A stretch of 64,000 nucleotides of DNA from JARRNE01 sp963824085 (GCA_963824085.1 CAWGNT010000009.1:62001-126000), one strand, 5' to 3'. Numbered from the stretch's first letter, positions 37,000 through 45,078 are shown. Program-made: numbers and translations. Notes: generated from the letters alone by a model not told the origin.

Positions 37000-37203
37000 C
37001 TCGACGTCCTCTAGTCGTTCCCGAGGATTGCGAGCATCTCTGCTCAAGTCCTACGCAGAGCCAGCTCGCTACGCGAGGGAGAATAGCAGGACCGTGAAGG
37101 GGTGCGAAGAAATCTATCACTGCGGCCGACTCCCGCCTGCCCGAAGCGATCGCGGCGATATCCGCAAGAAGGGAGACCTGGGAAGCGCGGTCGCGGAATC
37201 GAT

Positions 37204-37223
37204 CCCGCGCCCGAAGGCGCGGG
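37204..37223 (-). other. Strong GC hairpin downstream of the sulfur-globule-type gene
   Basis: CCCGCGCC and GGCGCGGG form a perfect 8-bp stem with a CGAA loop, 16 bases after the stop of the gene at 37239. There is no T-run in the direction of transcription, so it may stabilise the mRNA 3' end rather than terminate. Confidence 0.4.
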
Positions 37224-37238
37224 AGTGCCGGGCAGCTG

Positions 37239-37604
37239 TTACTTCTCGGACTTGGACGCAGGAGCAGTAACCGTCGGAGCAGCGACGGTCGGATAGGTCA
37301 GGTAGGGAACACCGACCCCATAGGGATAGCCCAATCCGCCGTAGTACGGATTGCCCCATCCGCCGTAGTAAGGATAACCCCAGCCTCCGTATGGGTAGCC
37401 CCATCCGCCGTAGTACGGATAACCCCAGCCGCCATAATAGGGGTAACCGCCCCAGCCCCAAGGACCACCGCCCCAGCCCCAGGGGCCGCCGCCCCAACCA
37501 CGCATGAAGTTAAAGGGGCCAAAGAAGGCATCCGCAGAGAGTGACGTTAACGCCGCGGCAGCGGCGACGGCAGCAGCCAGCACGATACGTCTATTTCTGG
37601 TCAT
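37239..37604 (-). CDS. Sulfur globule-type structural protein, Gly/Tyr/Trp-rich
   Basis: A 121-aa exported low-complexity protein. The start is ATG 37604 with GAGGAGG six bases upstream. The signal peptide (residues 1-25, ending SLSADA) is followed by GGGPWGWGG units and five to six copies of GYPYYGGW with variants. This matches the glycine- and aromatic-rich envelope proteins of sulfur globules (Sgp type) in Allochromatium vinosum and other sulfur oxidisers. It would coat periplasmic sulfur deposits. Generic Gly-rich envelope proteins are an alternative, but the second, more characteristic copy at 38511 strengthens the call. Confidence 0.7.
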   Translation of the reverse strand: MTRNRRIVLAAAVAAAAALTSLSADAFFGPFNFMRGWGGGPWGWGGGPWGWGGYPYYGGWGYPYYGGWGYPYGGWGYPYYGGWGNPYYGGLGYPYGVGVPYLTYPTVAAPTVTAPASKSEK

Positions 37605-37806
37605 CACTGTCCTCCTCACATGTCACGTGAAGCACGAACCCCACCACAAACGGGTCCGCACCCAAAAGAATACGCACTGAGTTCCGTGGTTGTTTTGACG
37701 AGGATCAACGAATGCGAATATAGCGATGTTCTTATGCTGCGTCCCATCCATTCCACCTCGGCCCGAGTGACTCGCGCCTCACCGCAAAGCCAGCCTCACT
37801 CGGGAC

Positions 37807-38307
37807 TCAGGGGCGGAAGGTATCGAAGCGAAACGGCCCGAGCAGGTAGCCGCCGGGCGACTGGACGAGAACCTTTGCCTCCCAGCGCATGCGGTCACGG
37901 ACGCAAACCGGAAGCATCGCCTTCCCCTCGTACCGCCCGGGCTGGACCTTATGCAGGGACACGCGGTTATACCCCATGTTCATATCCACGCCGGCGAAGT
38001 CCACCTCGACCCCGCGGGCATCGATTCCGTGCAGATCCACCGTCACCTCTAAGGGGTGTACCACCGGGATTTCCCGCGGCGTAATTTCCAGGCCGATTTC
38101 TCCGCCGCCCGGAAGCCGCACCCGACAGGGACCTTGCCGGATATCGCAGGCGGGATCGAGCGGCGCGCGTGCTACCACGACCGGGTGCAGCAAGGGCCAT
38201 GCCTTGACGACCGCAACCGCAACGGCGGCTGCAGCAAGGATACCGGCCACTGCCCAAAGGAGAACGCGCACCCGCACCGTTCGGGGACTCTCTGTGCTGT
38301 TCGACAT
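37807..38307 (-). CDS. Membrane-anchored periplasmic protein, FixH/YtkA-like
   Basis: A 166-aa protein with one N-terminal membrane helix (about 13-35: LLWAVAGILAAAAVAVAVVK) and a periplasmic beta-rich domain. The segment VDMNMGYNRVSLHKVQPGRY followed by MLPVCVRDRMRWEAKV resembles the FixH/YtkA-like immunoglobulin fold found near copper and cytochrome oxidase genes, with Met and Cys residues that could bind metal. It lies between the two sulfur-globule-type genes on the same strand. A link to sulfur storage is only suggested by position. Confidence 0.55.
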   Translation of the reverse strand: MSNSTESPRTVRVRVLLWAVAGILAAAAVAVAVVKAWPLLHPVVVARAPLDPACDIRQGPCRVRLPGGGEIGLEITPREIPVVHPLEVTVDLHGIDARGVEVDFAGVDMNMGYNRVSLHKVQPGRYEGKAMLPVCVRDRMRWEAKVLVQSPGGYLLGPFRFDTFRP

Positions 38308-38510
38308 GGCTCAGAGGCGCCTGCTACGACAATGGCGAGCTGCGTTCAACCGAACGTCCGAACCCGCCGGCGTGCCGGCGTTACGACTGAAGGGAAAATG
38401 ACCGAGCCGAGTCCGTTCGGGGATCAATGGCTGACCCGGGTCACTACCCGGATGTGGGTAAGGACTGGGTGGGGCCGTGGCCCCACCCCTTCGAAGGACC
38501 GCGCCCTTGA

Positions 38511-38906
38511 TTACTCGGGCAGCTTCGGCGGCGGAGGCGCCTGCTTTTCACTGGAGCCGCTGCTCTGGGGCGTCACGACGATCGTGCTGCCAGGCCCATA
38601 TCCCCCGTAGCCTCCCCCGTAGCCGGGATAGCCGCCGCCCCAACCATAGGGACCGTACCCACGACCCCAGGGGCCGCCACCGTAGCCGTACGGGCCGCCG
38701 TACCCACCCCAGGGACCGCCGTAGCCGTACGGGCCGCCGTAGCGGTAGTAATCGCGATCATAGTAGCGGTCGTGACGATTACCGCCGAACCAATCCCCGG
38801 GGTTCATGAAGTCGAACATGCCAGCTTCCGCAGACTTCACCACTGCCCAGGCACCCAGCCCGAGGGTCACCGCGGCGGTCAGGGATACAATTGTGTGTTT
38901 TTTCAC
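38511..38906 (-). CDS. Sulfur globule family protein
   Basis: A 131-aa exported protein starting at GTG 38906 with GAGGA about nine bases upstream. The signal peptide (MKKHTIVSLTAAVTLGLGAW) ends near residue 28. The mature start, GMFDFMNPGDWFGGNRHDRY, is the recognisable sulfur globule family pattern. It is followed by Tyr/Gly/Pro repeats (YGGPYGYGGPWG units) and a short Ser/Pro-rich tail. In sulfur-oxidising bacteria these proteins form the monolayer around sulfur globules. This gene is the strongest lifestyle marker in the window. Confidence 0.78.
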   Translation of the reverse strand: MKKHTIVSLTAAVTLGLGAWAVVKSAEAGMFDFMNPGDWFGGNRHDRYYDRDYYRYGGPYGYGGPWGGYGGPYGYGGGPWGRGYGPYGWGGGYPGYGGGYGGYGPGSTIVVTPQSSGSSEKQAPPPPKLPE

Positions 38907-39287
38907 TTCAGGTATTCCTCAGCGTATCGATCAACAGATCTCATGGTCGTCGCCGACTAGGCCAGCGCAGTGCTTGCCCGCTCCGAAGCTCCCTGGGCAT
39001 CGCGACAACCGCGCCCTCATCCGTGAGCCCCGACGTCAAAATATTAGTATTATAACCACACCCGCGGGCTTCCGGACCACGGGATGACTTTTCCCCGGGT
39101 CCACAGTCGAGCACCTTGAATTTTGGCGACGGCAGGCGAGCTCGCCGCGCCAACAGGGGCTCACGCGGACGGGCGGCCTCGATCGACGAGGTGGATGGGA
39201 TATCCAGGCCGCCTCGACCAAAGGGTCCGGCTGCCGTTACGCAGGTGAACAGTGAAATCGGGTATACAACACGATCAGGATCGTCGA
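38907..39287. other. 380-base regulatory gap between divergent exported-protein genes
   Basis: No gene is seen. An AT-rich patch at about 39035-39055 (AATATTAGTATTATAA) is the best promoter-like stretch. A stem of GGCGGCCT (39172-39179) with AGGCCGCC (39206-39213) lies about 75 bases before the four-repeat gene and could be part of its leader. Confidence 0.45.
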
Positions 39288-40007
39288 ATGAAACTTATTA
39301 TTGCCGTTCTTTCATTTGCTCTTCCGCTGCTTGCCACGGCCGCGGAGTACGAATCCACCCTGCTTGTCCAGACCGGGAAGCTTCGCGAGAGCGACATGAT
39401 AGTCCGCACGATCACGGACCTGGAAAGCAACAAAATCTGTCTCACATTTTATGTGCGCACCGTCGGCACGAGTCCGGCGATGACCTGCTACGACGCCATA
39501 TCGGGCTTTCGGTCTTCGGTCAATCAGGTGGGGTTCTTCAAAGAGGGAGAGCTGGTGGTCCGCAAGGTCAAGGACTTCCAAAACAGCGTCTCTTGCCTCG
39601 TCGCCTACGTGAGCACCCCGGGGACATCCCCAGCCATCGACTGCTACAAGAGCGCCAAACCCTCGGACGACGCGATCGTTCGCGCGGGCCACCTGCATGA
39701 GGGGGATCTGGACGTGCAACGGCTGGCCGACCCGGACAGCACCAAGACCTGCCTGATCGCCTATGTGGCCACCGGGGGGACGGCCCCCTCACTCACCTGC
39801 TACAACAGCCTCGTCCAGCCCGGCGAAGGAGGCATTGTCCAGACGAGCGAGCTGCGGGAAGGCGACCTGCTCGTGCGGAAGATCGTCGATCAGCCCAATC
39901 AAAAGACATGCCTCATCACTTACGTCAGCACGCGGGGGACATCGCCCTACTTCTACTGCTTCGACGAGCGTAGTCAGAAGGGTCCTCCAATACCGCCGCG
40001 TCCCTGA
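39288..40007 (+). CDS. Secreted protein with four Cys-pair repeats, unknown family
   Basis: A 239-aa protein. The start is ATG 39288 (MKLIIAVLSFALPLLATAA, a clear signal peptide). The mature part is four tandem repeats of about 52 residues. Each has a hydrophobic strand, (K/R/H)EGDL-V-R, a Cys, then YVST-GTSP, then a second Cys followed by Tyr or Phe: ICLTFYVRTVGTSPAMTCYD, SCLVAYVSTPGTSPAIDCYK, TCLIAYVATGGTAPSLTCYN, TCLITYVSTRGTSPYFYCFD. The even C-x14-C spacing predicts one disulfide per repeat in the periplasm. I do not recognise the family; a beta-repeat binding or adhesive protein is plausible. Confidence 0.7.
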   Translation: MKLIIAVLSFALPLLATAAEYESTLLVQTGKLRESDMIVRTITDLESNKICLTFYVRTVGTSPAMTCYDAISGFRSSVNQVGFFKEGELVVRKVKDFQNSVSCLVAYVSTPGTSPAIDCYKSAKPSDDAIVRAGHLHEGDLDVQRLADPDSTKTCLIAYVATGGTAPSLTCYNSLVQPGEGGIVQTSELREGDLLVRKIVDQPNQKTCLITYVSTRGTSPYFYCFDERSQKGPPIPPRP

Positions 40008-40045
40008 GCAACGGTTCAAAAACAACTTGAGCATTGCCCATCGGA

Positions 40046-40084
40046 GCCCCTCGCCCCAGCGGGGAGAGGGGTTGGGGTGAGGGG
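40046..40084. repeat. CCCCTC...GAGGGG intergenic palindrome
   Basis: Arms CCCCTCGCCCC and GGGGTGAGGGG surround AGCGGGGAGAGGGGTT. This sequence type is a widespread intergenic hairpin in proteobacteria. It lies 39 bases after the four-repeat gene and may end its transcript, but has no T-run. Confidence 0.5.
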
Positions 40085-40168
40085 AGGAAGCCGGCCCAAT
40101 GCGTACTGGTTATTGTTGCACCGTTCCTAAGGAAAGATTCCGAAGCAACTGAAACACTTCGTTCGGCT

Positions 40169-40252
40169 TAGGGCGCAATAGCGGAGCGTATTGCACCGAC
40201 CGGGATCAACGGCGACCTGCGGCGCGATACGGCTGGGGCCTATTGCGCCCTA
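40169..40252. repeat. REP-like inverted pair
   Basis: TAGGGCGCAATA (40169-40180) is exactly complementary to TATTGCGCCCTA (40241-40252). The left half continues GCGGAGCGTATTGC, itself palindromic (GCAATA/TATTGC). The same core, CAATAGC-x-GAGCGTAT, appears three times at 60924-61050. This fits a RAYT-type REP family. Confidence 0.65.
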
Positions 40253-40292
40253 CCTTTGCGCGGTCAGCGGAAAACTGCGCCCGGAGGCTGGA

Positions 40293-41195
40293 TTGTCTGA
40301 ATCGCCATTGACCGCGAAAGTCATCGCGCTGACGAGTGTCACGATGATCGCCTTCGCCGCCAACTCCCTGCTCGCTCGGGCCGCCCTGGGTGAAGGGAAC
40401 ATCGACGCGGCGAGCTTCGCCGTCATTCGGGTCCTTTCCGGCGCCTTTGCACTCTCCCTGATCGTTGCAGCGACGCCGTCAGACTCGTCAGCCGCCAGGG
40501 GTGACTGGCTGGGCGCCCTGTGGCTCTTCATCTACATGATCTGCTTCGCCTTCGCCTACTTATCCCTGAGCGCGGGTACGGGGGCGCTGATCTTGTTCGG
40601 CGCCGTTCAGATCACCATGTTCGCCGCGGGACTCAGGGCAGGTGAGTCCTTCGGACCGGTCGGCTGGCTGGGGCTTAGCCTAGCTGGCGGCGGTTTGGCG
40701 TACCTCGTCTCTCCAGGCGTCACCGCCCCGCCCCTCACAGGCGCGAGCCTGATGACCATCGCAGGTATCGGCTGGGGGCTTTACTCCCTGCGGGGACGCG
40801 GTGTCAGCAATCCCCTGCGGGCTACGGCCGCCAATTTCGTCCGCGCGGCACCACTGGCGAGCGTCGCGGGTCTGCCATTCCTTGGCCAGGTCCACTTGTC
40901 AGTGCCCGGTGTCGTGCTCGCGGTCACATCCGGCGCCATCGCCTCGGGTATGGGCTACGCGATCTGGTACGCCACCTTGCCGCGGCTCAAGGCGACCTCT
41001 GCCGCCACCATACAGCTTTCGGTTCCCGTCATCGCCGCGTTCGGCGGCGTGGCCTTCCTGGCCGAACGCATAACCATGCGCCTGCTAGTCGCTTCAATAG
41101 CTGTACTGGGTGGCATCGCGCTCGTGCTCACGCACCGAGCCCCGAAACAGGCGGCGGCCGCCGCCACCGCCGTACCGGACAGAGATGACGCCTAG
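40293..41195 (+). CDS. EamA/DMT-family transporter
   Basis: A 300-aa inner-membrane protein with about ten hydrophobic helices in two EamA repeats, the drug/metabolite exporter fold; the substrate is not predictable. The frame is open from 40191, but that part is REP sequence. TTG 40293 has GGAGG six bases upstream and gives LSESPLTAKVIALTSVTMIAFAANS, so I choose this rare start. The second repeat begins near GASLMTIAGIGWGLYSLRGR. The gene is monocistronic. Confidence 0.82.
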   Translation: MSESPLTAKVIALTSVTMIAFAANSLLARAALGEGNIDAASFAVIRVLSGAFALSLIVAATPSDSSAARGDWLGALWLFIYMICFAFAYLSLSAGTGALILFGAVQITMFAAGLRAGESFGPVGWLGLSLAGGGLAYLVSPGVTAPPLTGASLMTIAGIGWGLYSLRGRGVSNPLRATAANFVRAAPLASVAGLPFLGQVHLSVPGVVLAVTSGAIASGMGYAIWYATLPRLKATSAATIQLSVPVIAAFGGVAFLAERITMRLLVASIAVLGGIALVLTHRAPKQAAAAATAVPDRDDA

Positions 41196-41227
41196 GGAGA
41201 CGCTTTTCTCCGAGTTAAGGGCCCCCC

Positions 41228-42895
41228 TCAAGCGGCCTGCGTCTGCTGAACCTGCGCCCGATTGACGGCTGACAGCACGGCCTTGAGGGACGCACTTACG
41301 GTATCCCGGTCCAGCGAGGCCCCGGACACGCGCTGCCCGTCGACGTTGAGCTGGACATAGGCGACGGCCTCCGCGTCGGTACCCGCTTCCATCGCATGCT
41401 CGCTGTAGTCGACGACATTCACGTGCTGGCCGCTGTAGCGTGTCCAGGCGTCGACGAAGGCCGCGATGGCGCCCTCCCCCTCTCCCCGCACTACATGCTC
41501 CCCAGCGCTCCCGCGAACTCGAGCCTCGATCACGTCGTGCCCATTGCGGGACAAACGGTAGCCCAGGAGCTGGACCGGGGCCCGATCAGCCACGAACCGC
41601 TCCATGAAGAGCGCACGAATGGCTGCGGATGGAATCTCGCCGCCGCACCGCTCGCTCTCCTTCTGCACCACCTGGGCGAATTCGATCTGGAACCAGCGCG
41701 GCAGCCTTAGGCCATAATCCCGCTCCAGCACGAAGGCCACGCCGCCCTTGCCGGACTGACTGTTGACGCGCACCACGGCCTGGTAGTCGCGGCCGATGTC
41801 CCGCGGGTCGATGGGCAGGTAGGCCACCTGCCACGGCTCGTCCGGGCGCTGCTTGGCGAGGCACTTGCGGATCGCGTCCTGATGACTCCCCGAAAAGGCG
41901 GTATAGACGAGCTCGCCGACCCAGGGATGGCGCGGGTGCACCTCAATGCCCGTGCACTCGGTGACCACTTGTACGATCTCGTCCGGGGCCGACACGTCGA
42001 GCTCCGGGTCTACCCCCTGGCTGTAGAGATTCATGGCCATCGTCAGGATGTCCATGTTTCCGGTGCGCTCGCCGTTGCCGAGCAGGGTGCCTTCCACGCG
42101 GTCGGCGCCCGCCAGCACGGCAAGCTCCGCCGCCCCGACCGCGCAGCCCCGATCGTTGTGGGTGTGCACGGATAGCACAATCCCTTCTCGCCGGCTGATG
42201 TGGGTGGCAAAGTATTCGACCTGATCGGCGAACAGGTTGGGGCTCGCCGCCTCCACGGTGGCGGGCAGATTGATGATGCACGGGCGCTCTGCCGTCGGCT
42301 GCCAAACGTCCACGACGGCCTCACAGACCTCGACCGCATAGTCCATCTCGGTGCTGGTGAAGCTCTCCGGCGAGTACTGAAAGACCCATTTCGTCTCTGG
42401 ATACTTTTCCGCCTCGCGCCGCACAAGCTCGGCCCCGCCGCGGGCAATCGCCTTCACACGCTCCCGGTCGGCACCGAACACGCGCTCGCGCTGGACCGGG
42501 GAGGTGGAGTTGTAGATGTGAACGATCGCCCGGCGGGCTCCGTGCAAGGCATCGAAGGTGCGGACCACCAAGTCCTCGCGCGCTTGGACCAATGCCTGGA
42601 TGGTGACGTCCGCGGGGATCTGCCCCTCCTCGATCAGCCAGCGCACGAAGTCGTAATCCGGTCGACTCGCGGCGGGAAACCCGACCTCGATCTCCTTGAA
42701 GCCCACCTTGACCAGCAGGTCCCAAAGCAGCCGCTTGCGCTCGACGCTCATCGGCTCGAGCAACGCCTGGTTGCCGTCGCGCAGATCCACGCTCGCCCAA
42801 CGCGGGGCCTTGTCGATCGTCCTGTCCGGCCACTGCCGACGCTGCAGTGGGACCGCCGCGACGGGGCGGTACTTGCGGTGGTCGAATATGCTCAT
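41228..42895 (-). CDS. leuA: 2-isopropylmalate synthase (LeuA type 2)
   Basis: First committed step of leucine synthesis, condensing acetyl-CoA with 2-ketoisovalerate. The 555-aa length and N-terminal RKYRPVAAVPLQRRQWPDR mark the longer LeuA2 form. The catalytic barrel has WASVDLRDGNQALLEPM, SVHTHNDRGCAVGAAE with the metal His pair, and GNGERTGNMD. The C-terminal regulatory domain (about 430-550) binds leucine for feedback inhibition. It is divergent from an Lrp-type regulator across 277 bases. I saw no leucine-rich leader peptide. Confidence 0.96.
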   Translation of the reverse strand: MSIFDHRKYRPVAAVPLQRRQWPDRTIDKAPRWASVDLRDGNQALLEPMSVERKRLLWDLLVKVGFKEIEVGFPAASRPDYDFVRWLIEEGQIPADVTIQALVQAREDLVVRTFDALHGARRAIVHIYNSTSPVQRERVFGADRERVKAIARGGAELVRREAEKYPETKWVFQYSPESFTSTEMDYAVEVCEAVVDVWQPTAERPCIINLPATVEAASPNLFADQVEYFATHISRREGIVLSVHTHNDRGCAVGAAELAVLAGADRVEGTLLGNGERTGNMDILTMAMNLYSQGVDPELDVSAPDEIVQVVTECTGIEVHPRHPWVGELVYTAFSGSHQDAIRKCLAKQRPDEPWQVAYLPIDPRDIGRDYQAVVRVNSQSGKGGVAFVLERDYGLRLPRWFQIEFAQVVQKESERCGGEIPSAAIRALFMERFVADRAPVQLLGYRLSRNGHDVIEARVRGSAGEHVVRGEGEGAIAAFVDAWTRYSGQHVNVVDYSEHAMEAGTDAEAVAYVQLNVDGQRVSGASLDRDTVSASLKAVLSAVNRAQVQQTQAA

Positions 42896-43102
42896 GGCTT
42901 CTCCCTGATCGCTCGGGTGTCTGTCTTCGGATGGTTTCGGCCGCGCCCCTTGGTAAGGGGAAATGGCCCGACCGACTCCTTGTGGGATCGGTCGCGTCGG
43001 CCGCTGCCGGGTAGGCCGGCCGTCGTCGCCCTCGGTAAAGGACGGTGACAGATTACGGCAAACTCGAGGACAGGTGATTGCAAATCTTCCAGAGATATCG
43101 TC

Positions 43103-43117
43103 AATATTCGCAATATT
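43103..43117. promoter_or_regulatory. AATATTCGCAATATT palindrome in the leuA-lrp intergenic region
   Basis: A perfect 6-base-arm palindrome in AT-rich DNA lies 56 bases before the Lrp-type gene and about 210 from leuA. Position and symmetry suit an operator, possibly for the Lrp-type protein itself. This is inference only. Confidence 0.4.
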
Positions 43118-43125
43118 CTGCTAAA

Positions 43126-43164
43126 TTTCCTGTCCCAGGCGTGCTCGCCTTCCCCGACAGGAAA
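43126..43164 (+). promoter_or_regulatory. Inverted repeat overlapping the lrp-type ribosome site
   Basis: TTTCCTGTC (43126-43134) and GACAGGAAA (43156-43164) are exact complements 21 bases apart. The right arm includes the AGGAAA that serves as ribosome site for ATG 43173. In RNA this stem would mask the site; in DNA it could be a two-half operator. Confidence 0.45.
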
Positions 43165-43172
43165 CTACGCCC

Positions 43173-43637
43173 ATGAAGCTCGACCGCTACGACCGTCGCA
43201 TCCTCGAGATCCTTCAGGAAGACGGCCGCATCAGTAACCAGGATCTTGCGGAGCGAATCGGCCTCTCCCCCTCCCCCTGCCTGCGGCGGGTGCGCGCCCT
43301 CGAGGAGGCCGGCATCATCACCGGCTACCGGGCGCTCCTGGACGCGCAGAAGCTCGGCTTCAACCTGGTGGCGCTTATCAGCATCTCCATGGACCGTCAC
43401 ACCCCGGAGCGCTTCGCCCGCTTCGACGCGGCCATCGCCGCCATCCCCGAGGTATTGGAGTGCCTGCTGATCACCGGCCGAGACGCCGACTACCAGCTCA
43501 AGGTCATTGTCCGGGACATGGAGGGTTACCAGGATTTGCTGCTCAACAAGATCACTCGAATCCAGGGCGTCTCCGGCGTCCATTCGAGCTTCGTGCTGCG
43601 CCAGGTGATCGACCGGACCAACGTGCCGGTCCCCTGA
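43173..43637 (+). CDS. Lrp/AsnC-family transcriptional regulator
   Basis: A 154-aa regulator. The N-terminal winged helix-turn-helix (residues 1-60) has LDRYDRRILEILQEDGRISN then DLAERIGLSPSPCLRRVRAL, and the C-terminal RAM ligand-binding domain (65-145) ends VSGVHSSFVLRQVI. It is Lrp-like rather than AsnC-like by the SPSPCLRRV helix. Lrp proteins bind amino acids such as leucine and act as octamers or larger. Divergence from leuA suggests it controls leuA and itself. Confidence 0.92.
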   Translation: MKLDRYDRRILEILQEDGRISNQDLAERIGLSPSPCLRRVRALEEAGIITGYRALLDAQKLGFNLVALISISMDRHTPERFARFDAAIAAIPEVLECLLITGRDADYQLKVIVRDMEGYQDLLLNKITRIQGVSGVHSSFVLRQVIDRTNVPVP

Positions 43638-43778
43638 ATCGGCTCGAGGGCGCGGGGGCGGGACGCCGGCAAGCTTGCGTCAGCGGGCGCCGATCGCGCC
43701 GCCGGCGCGCCCTCACGAAAGGCTCTAGGCCGACCCTAACGAGGGTAACGTCCGATCCTGGAAGGATGAGAAAAAGCA

Positions 43779-43918
43779 ATGGACATCAACAGCTACCCGC
43801 GCCGCACGCTGCTCGCCGTCACCGGTCTTTCTCCGCAAGTCATCACCGAAATACTCTATGCTCTCGCCGTCACGCCCCAGCGCCCGTTCCTGCCCACCGA
43901 GCTCCAGGTCCTCACCGC
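43779..43918 (+). pseudogene. N-terminal remnant of NE0113-type CRISPR-associated ring nuclease
   Basis: From ATG 43779 the frame reads MDINSYPRRTLLAVTGLSPQ then VITEILYALAVTPQRPFLPT, the N-terminus of the NE0113 (TIGR02584) family, CARF-fold proteins that act on cyclic oligoadenylate in type III CRISPR immunity. After about residue 46 the sequence switches without warning to a DUF2130 gene in another frame. The remaining CARF parts are lost, and no cas genes or CRISPR repeats are nearby. It is a deletion scar. Confidence 0.65.
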
Positions 43919-44311
43919 ATCGACGGTGTCTGGGTCGCGGACACCAAGCACTGGCCGGCGCTCGCCGTCGCGCTGCGCGAGCAGCTCATCCAGGTCGCGT
44001 ACGCCCGCGCCGCCTCCGAGGGCAAAAGCGAGAAGATGGAGCTCCTCTACCAATACCTCGCGGACGACGAGCTCCGCCAGCGCGACGAGGCTATCGTTGA
44101 GGCGTTCACCGCCATGCAGAGCCAGATCCAACGCGAGCGCCGCGCCATGGAGAAGCAGTGGGCCGAGCGCGAGAAGCAGATCCAGCGGGTCATTGGCAGC
44201 ACCTCGGCCATGTACGGCGCCCTGCAAGGCATCGTCGGCGGTGGACTCGCCGCCATTCCGGCGCTGGAGCTCGACGAAGGCGGCCTGCTGGAGGACCGCA
44301 ACAATGATTGA
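43916..44311 (+). pseudogene. DUF2130 protein, C-terminal remnant
   Basis: The frame beginning RIDGVWVADTKHWPALAVAL continues through QVAYARAASEGKSEKMELLY, RQRDEAIVEAFTAMQSQIQR and IGSTSAMYGALQGIVGG, the conserved C-terminal third of DUF2130 coiled-coil proteins. About 131 codons to the TGA at 44309 are intact. The N-terminal coiled-coil part is missing and replaced by the ring-nuclease scrap. There is no start codon or ribosome site of its own. Confidence 0.68.
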
Positions 44312-44592
44312 TCCGCACCGGGGCAAGCGCCGACCTGGGCGCAACCGGGCGCAAGCCGGCGGAAAGTCGGGCTTTCACGGAATTCAGAACCAAGGAGTCA
44401 AAGCATAAGGAGCGAGACGAGGCCAACCGCACAGCAGCGCTCGTCAAGATGTCCCTGGATCAGGCGGCGCAACAGCTCGCCGCCTTCTGCTTGTACCAGC
44501 GCCTCCAGCTCACCGTGGCTCACCCGCTGGGTGTCCGCGTATGTGAGCCGTCCGAGCAAGCGCTCAAACTAAGGTGATTTCAGGTAACACAG

Positions 44593-44859
44593 TTACCCAT
44601 TTACCGGGCGGATCAGGATATCCCACTTGGGTAAGCCGGGGTTGCAGTGGAGTCGGTCCTCGATGTCCTTGATGGCTTTCTTGCCGAGCGAAATCCCTTT
44701 CTCGTAGAGGGTGTCGTTCAGCGTCACAATCGGATGGAGTCCGTTCCAGGTCATGCTGCGGGCCCAGGCGAGCATGCGCTTGAGAAATTGGGTGCGCACC
44801 CCGCTGCTTTCCGGCGCTTCAGCAATCTGAGCGGCGGGCCACGGTTGCATAATTAGCAT
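44593..44859 (-). pseudogene. Possible transposase C-terminal fragment
   Basis: An 88-codon frame on the minus strand. Its last 50 residues, TWNGLHPIVTLNDTLYEKGI then GLPKWDILIRP, resemble the C-terminal end of ISAzo13/Rhodopirellula-type DDE transposases, which finish with a similar kGv... W-y-i-p pattern. The match is from memory and weak. No full element or inverted repeats are visible. It could instead be an unknown small protein. Confidence 0.3.
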
Positions 44860-44872
44860 TTGCTAATATAAT
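44845..44872 (+). promoter_or_regulatory. Promoter with a 16-base palindrome between -35 and -10
   Basis: TTGCAT (44845-44850), a 16-base spacer and a perfect TATAAT (44867-44872) form a sigma-70-type promoter for the mini-gene at 44914. The spacer is essentially the palindrome ATTAGCA-TT-TGCTAAT (44852-44867), placed to block RNA polymerase when bound by a dimeric repressor. Confidence 0.6.
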
Positions 44873-44913
44873 AATCCCCAATCAGGCTTTCCAACGATAT
44901 CGGAGGCTCAGTC

Positions 44914-45078
44914 ATGTTAGGTGTCCTAGCTGCAATCGCACTAGTCGTCGGCGGTGTTTCCAGCACCATGGTCCTTTCCGAGGGCGACCGCCTCGCCGCG
45001 GAGCAAGACTACGCACCCGTGGTTCAGGTCGAGGCCGTCCAAGCGGCGCACTCGTCCTCCCCCACCGGTTCGCAGTAA
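44914..45078 (+). CDS. 54-residue membrane/exported small protein
   Basis: The start is ATG 44914 with GGAGG eight bases upstream. The protein MLGVLAAIALVVGGVSSTMV then LSEGDRLAAEQDYAPVVQVE ends in a Ser/Gln-rich tail. The first 20 residues form one hydrophobic helix; the rest is acidic and polar, probably periplasmic. It has its own consensus promoter, an operator-like palindrome and a strong terminator, a complete monocistronic unit, which argues that it is real despite its size. I do not recognise the family. Confidence 0.65.
   Translation: MLGVLAAIALVVGGVSSTMVLSEGDRLAAEQDYAPVVQVEAVQAAHSSSPTGSQ

Noticed and set aside
43638..44900. Possible CRISPR array beside the ring-nuclease remnant
   Set aside because: I looked for regularly spaced direct repeats of 25-40 bases and found none here or elsewhere in the window.
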